Shown piece by piece: positions 59,744 to 64,000 of a DNA stretch of 64,000 nucleotides. Origin of the DNA: Amborella trichopoda (Eukaryota; Streptophyta; Magnoliopsida; Amborellales; Amborellaceae). Numbering within the stretch: position 1 is the stretch's first letter; every line of letters starts with the position of its first letter. A program made the position numbers and the translations under genes. The DNA lies in NCBI RefSeq assembly GCF_000471905.2, contig NW_006500357.1:862862-926861 (forward strand), written 5' to 3'. Below the pieces are notes generated by a model. It was not told where the DNA came from. It ran no database searches and saw only the letters and a program-made list of their open reading frames with translations.

Positions 59744-59759
59744 CTGAAGAAACAACAAC

Positions 59760-61820
59760 AGAAAGAACTCGTTCAGTATGTGTTTAAGATGATGATTGCC
59801 TTTTTTGCCATTGTAGCATTAAATTTTAAGAATAGTATAATTACTTACCATTGTATCAGTATTAATATAAGTTGTTGCATTTATTTGTATATAGCACATT
59901 CAAAGAAGTCTAGTCATGATTTGGCACGTGGTTCATAAAAAGCACAATCCACAACAGAGATAAGTGTCTTAATGTGCAAGTTTTTGCAAACCAGTTCACA
60001 AGCCATATACAGAAGCAAATTGAGAGATAAAGGTTAGTCTGGGTTGGAAATGGTTATATTATTCATCATGTTCAGCCAGATGGAGTAACACACTAGATTT
60101 GTCATATACTCCTATATAAATGAAGCTACTTATAGTCATTGCTCATATTATGAAAGCCATTAGTTGTTACTAATTATTAATCTTTAATTCCTGATATTCA
60201 TGCTAACAAAGCAAAAATAAATAAAGGACCAGGAAATTATCAGTCCGTCGGCCTTAACTTTATGGTCCATAAACTTTTGGAACAGCAACCAGAGATGCCA
60301 GATAAAGATAACCAAGAAAGGCAACCAAACAATAGATCTTTGGAGTCCATAAGGACCAAGGCACATGAAAGGTGCATGCAGACTTCAAATGGAAACTCAA
60401 TGCCATATCTTTTCAAGATGGATGAAAAGATACAGACTCCTAGAGGAAGTTACAACGGACTGCTACCAGATGGCCATGCCCTCTGGCAAAACGGGTGTTG
60501 CAGGGACAATTGTCATGCTATAGAACACTAACTCTAGATTTTTGAACGCACCTTCTTAACTCTTGGAAAAGGTAGACTTACATTATTTGACTCAAACGTC
60601 CAAGATGACCCCCTCAGAACAAACACAGTCATCACCAAAGTCTAAGGGCACATATTAAGAAACAGAGTCTGATGGAATCAAAGATAATAGGCTATTCCCT
60701 ACCTCTGGCATCTATTCGGCTACAAAGAGTGGAGATAACTGACGGTGATGTCCATGGTTATCATATTTTACAAGACATCACATCCTAAGACTGCGTTAAA
60801 CTTCGCATTCCATGACCCATGCATTACCACACTATTTGGCACCCATAAAAGCTTATGAAGCTGCATAGCAGCATCAAAAACTCAAGATACTCCATTATGC
60901 CAGAGTTCACATATTATAACTTGAAAGCACCCAACATGGTATGAAGTGCCCATGAGGGGTGCCTTAAGTTCATCTATGTCCTGCCATTAATAATTGATCA
61001 TAAGTACACAAGAAATACTCATAGAGATTTAGCTTTTGCAATTAAAAAAAGCTCAAAATTCTTGGACAAAACTCACCAACAGTATCTGTCAGTGGAGATT
61101 TAACTGACAATTATTTTAATTAAATAAAGCAAGTATAACATCATCACAAGGTGAACCAAATATGGCTTAAAACTTCATCTGAAACTTTGCAGTCAAGCTT
61201 TTAAGGGAAAGTCATCAATTAGATACTTTCCTCAGAGTCTCCAATCCTTTTTATGGGCCCAAGGTTCACAACCAGTACTACAATTTAGGCAATTGAAAAA
61301 TACGCTAACTGTTTCAGCAGACACCGATTATAAAAATGAAAAGGAAATACATGCCCTACTGAAGTAGACCATTCCGAAAGGGTAGGAGCTTAAGTGAATC
61401 AAAATGGAAGAAGTCTTGAACTTCACATTGACGCCCCACATAAGAACAAATGCTGTTCCTTTTAATTCTTATTAGTAATGGATTTCTCAAATTTCATTTA
61501 ATCGAAAGAAGTATGTTATTCAATGAAATAGGACATGGAAAGAATTTACCATGGGGAAGTGAAACTAAATCGTGCTTTAGAGGCCCCACAAGAGAGCCTT
61601 CAGTTAGCACTTTCCCTTTTTTTTTTTTTTTTTTTTTGTGCGATTAAAGGGGCTTGAGTTATCATCTTGTTATGAAGTATTAACCAATCATCCCAAATGC
61701 AATGGGTAATTGTTTTAATGTAGATTACATCGACTTAGATTCACAGAAAAATGATTTAATATATGAGTCTCCATGCCCAGAAAGATCTAAATTCAACAAA
61801 ACAAGCAAGTTAGGGAAATC
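59760..61820. other. Mostly noncoding; weak coding-like patch at 60230-60540
   Basis: The plus frame at 60262-60531 (89 aa) is preceded by GPGNYQSVGLNFMVHKLLEQ, vaguely like the start of LINE RT domain text, but the following residues do not continue any RT motif. A 22-nt poly-T run lies at about 61616-61637. The rest shows no supported gene. Confidence 0.35.
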
Positions 61821-61829
61821 AAATTATGG

Positions 61830-63650
61830 AGTTTGAATATCAAAAGGGATATGACTTGTGCATTCTGGAACTTTATAAGGCATTTAAAAAAGTCCAATCC
61901 TATATGTGGCAATAGGGCTCATTTAAAACATAAAAACCTTCCCCAGAGATCTTGGAACCCAAAGGCATCATTAGGTGCAAAAAAAGAAAAAAAAAGATCC
62001 TGTCAAGAATTCACATTCTACGGTGAGAGGCATCAGATGTGGAAAACAGACAATCCCCAGTTAATACACTGGTTTACCTTGGCGCCCAGACAAACCACCT
62101 ACGCCATGTGGGACCACATTATCGAGGATTTGACAGAATGTCAGATAGATCCAGGGAAGGCCAAATACTTATCTTTGGACAGAAGGATAACCCCAAATAA
62201 GTCAAACTTATCTAACTTTCCAGTATATGCAATGCTCCCTTTCTCTAATCAAAACCCCATTGCTAACCATATAGAAAGACTTCTGAGAAATTTTCTAAGG
62301 AATGGCTCATCTGAAAATCGAAGAACACATCTAGTGAGCTGGGAGAAGGTCTGCAAGTAAAACAATAAAGAGGATCTGGGAATCAAAGAAATTAGGGAAA
62401 CAAATCAGGCACTATTTGGAAGGTCCTAGTGGAGATTTGGGGAATCGGAGGAGCAACTATGGGAAAAGGTAACGGGGGAAAATATGGCATTAGAGAAGAA
62501 GGTTTTCTGTTTGAAATCAGTACACAACTGTCCTCCAGTTTCCGGCATCTGGATTGGGGGAATCAGGTGAGCAACAGATTCAAGAATAACATTAGAATAC
62601 AGGTGAGAGACGGGAAGCTCACCAAGTTTTCGCATGACCAATTTATGGAGGAACCAAGCAAAGCTTCTTTAGTTATTCAACTTAATCACAAAACCAAATT
62701 CTCTGTCACCAAATATTATAAGGTGAGTGGCATTGAGATCTCTGGAATATAAATCTAAGAAGAGAACTGAAAGATGAGGACCTTCAGGCGCTAATCGAAT
62801 AACTAAATGAATTGCATAATTTTTTCTATTACTGAGGAAAGAGGACCATGTGATTGGATCCGAGGCCACAAGAAAGTTTCTCGGCAAACCCCTGCTACAA
62901 GATTCTGATGTCAAACAAAGCCCTCACTGTGGACCCTTATCAGCAGAGCTATCCTGATTTAACAGATGTATATTGTGCAAAAGTGATGGAGGAAGAGTGA
63001 CCATCTATTATTGCACTGTAAAATCACAAGTGCAATTTGGTAAGAGGCTCTGCACTTCTCCGGTCTGCACAAGGTACAACCGGAGTCAATAGACACATTA
63101 CAAATACAATCATATTCTTATCCCCTACCTAAAACTGATTTGGTCATAAGTCAAATCACTGTTCTGGCAATTTTTTCGTTTTTATGGCAAGAGAGAAATG
63201 ATCGTGTATGCAAGTTGAGGCACCATGGTTTGCAATGGGTAAAGGACTGGATTAAATCCAATGTTCACCATGGTGAAGAAAACCCTGGGGCTATTCAGCA
63301 ATTGACTTTGAGATGCAATGGGATACCATATCCAGAGGCACACCACACCAGTATATAAGCTAGCTGGAAACTTCCACGTCAAATTTTTGAAATTAAACTT
63401 TGAAGGCAGCTCAAAGGTTAATCCTGGTATTGCCAGGATTGGAGTTTTTACATCAAGACGTATGCCAAACACCCATTCAGTCCCATTACTTGGTTGTGGA
63501 TCAAATGAAGCGGAAGTGAGAATTTTAACAAGGACTGCATGTTTAGACCCAAGGTCAAAGAAGCTGCACATACAAGGTACTTCAAGGAGTGTAATCTCAT
63601 GGGTGAATAAAACTCAGGATCACCATGGATATTATCCAACATGTTAGATG
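61830..63650 (+). pseudogene. L1-type LINE relic, 3' half with RNase H-like domain
   Basis: Downstream part of a plant L1 ORF2. LSLDRRITPNKSNLSNFPVY and ANHIERLLRNFLRNGSSENR with HLVSWEKVCK (about 62160-62360) match the post-RT region. An LGIKEIRETNQALFG continuation follows in another frame, with EEQLWEKVTGENMALEKK. WQERNDRVCKLRHHG precedes the linker (about 63187), and a plant-type RNase H domain begins KLNFEGSSKVNPGIARIG (63393), with GSNEAEVRIL and KKLHIQGTSRSVISWV. The first catalytic Asp of the RNase H motif (usually NFDG) reads Glu here. RT core and endonuclease are absent and stops are frequent. Confidence 0.78.
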
Positions 63651-64000
63651 AAATTTTTGAATTCAAAATCGGCCTCAGGTGACATTTCTTCATCTGTGGG
63701 GAGATGCAAATTATTTGTGCATAATTGGTGTAAGATAGGTCATCCAAACCATACTTTGTAATGACGAAGTCTTGATGATTTAGACAGACACTAGAAGAGT
63801 GCAGTTTCATATATGGCTCTATACATATCCAGCTGTCCATGCTTTTTTATCGAAATTTGCACATGACAGCTCCTGAATATAGAACTTTTGAATAGTGAGA
63901 AAGGTTAACTTTCAGTAAAAAAGAGTATATTCTACTGCCCACATCAATTTTTCCATCAGCCATTAAAGGAACACAGATTAGTCAATTCCTTCTAATTCAT
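63651..64000. other. Window end; nothing supported
   Basis: No conserved coding block or repeat boundary recognised after the RNase H-like domain. It may include the 3' end of the LINE. Confidence 0.4.

Noticed and set aside
60262-60531. 89-aa frame starting like a LINE RT fragment
   Set aside because: Residues after the first 20 do not match any RT block; too weak for a call.

Overview
This window is plant nuclear DNA, AT-rich, with introns, MITEs, LINEs and hAT relics, and two assembly gaps (11682-12594 and 34921-35760). No feature fixes the species. The two recognisable host genes and the virus fossils fit an angiosperm, probably woody or early-diverging; that last point is inference.

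Region 1 (1-34537) is a cluster of endogenous pararetrovirus (Caulimoviridae) copies, all defective. Each virus unit reads leader and tRNA-Met primer-binding site, then ORF1 (30K-type movement protein, linker, coat protein with a CCHC zinc knuckle, aspartic protease, reverse transcriptase, RNase H), then ORF2 (a conserved protein of unknown function), then promoter. This two-ORF layout resembles florendoviruses, with petuviruses as the next candidate; that is inference from architecture. Two related but distinct virus types are present. Type 1 forms element A (1-4597, +) and a 6.2-kb inverted repeat made of arm B-minus (4598-7709) and arm B-plus (7744-11610). Type 2 forms elements C (12595-21061), C-prime (a 2.63-kb tandem duplication, to 23754), D (to about 30976) and E (to 34537), all on +. 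Stops, frameshifts, template-switch-like joints and deletions interrupt every copy. The longest open stretch is MP-CP of element E (31125-33983). The cluster ends inside a TA microsatellite.

Region 2 (34538-44400) holds a host gene for the smallest TFIIH subunit (TFB5/GTF2H5/TTDA). It has a duplicated promoter segment, 5' noncoding exon(s), a 35-nt first coding segment and a second coding exon. Its large intron contains nested transposons: a 3.7-kb long-TIR element carrying a 60-bp hairpin and an RTE-like LINE, with a MITE in or next to the LINE tail.

Region 3 (44400-54000) is mostly noncoding with MITEs and microsatellites. It contains an unidentified coding-like relic (about 45660-47110) and, on the minus strand, the C-terminal exons of a WASH-complex subunit 4 (SWIP)-like gene (48616-50501) with one in-frame stop.

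Region 4 (54000-64000) holds an hAT transposase pseudogene carrying two MITEs, a tandem 182-bp repeat, a candidate 3' exon of an unknown minus-strand gene (59678-59743), and the degenerate 3' half of an L1-type LINE (61830-63650).

The most striking structure is the pararetrovirus palindrome. Its two promoters point outward, one of them antisense into element A, so the locus could plausibly make viral double-stranded RNA. The same coat-protein segment has also been duplicated in two different virus types and contexts, once inside the primer-binding site.
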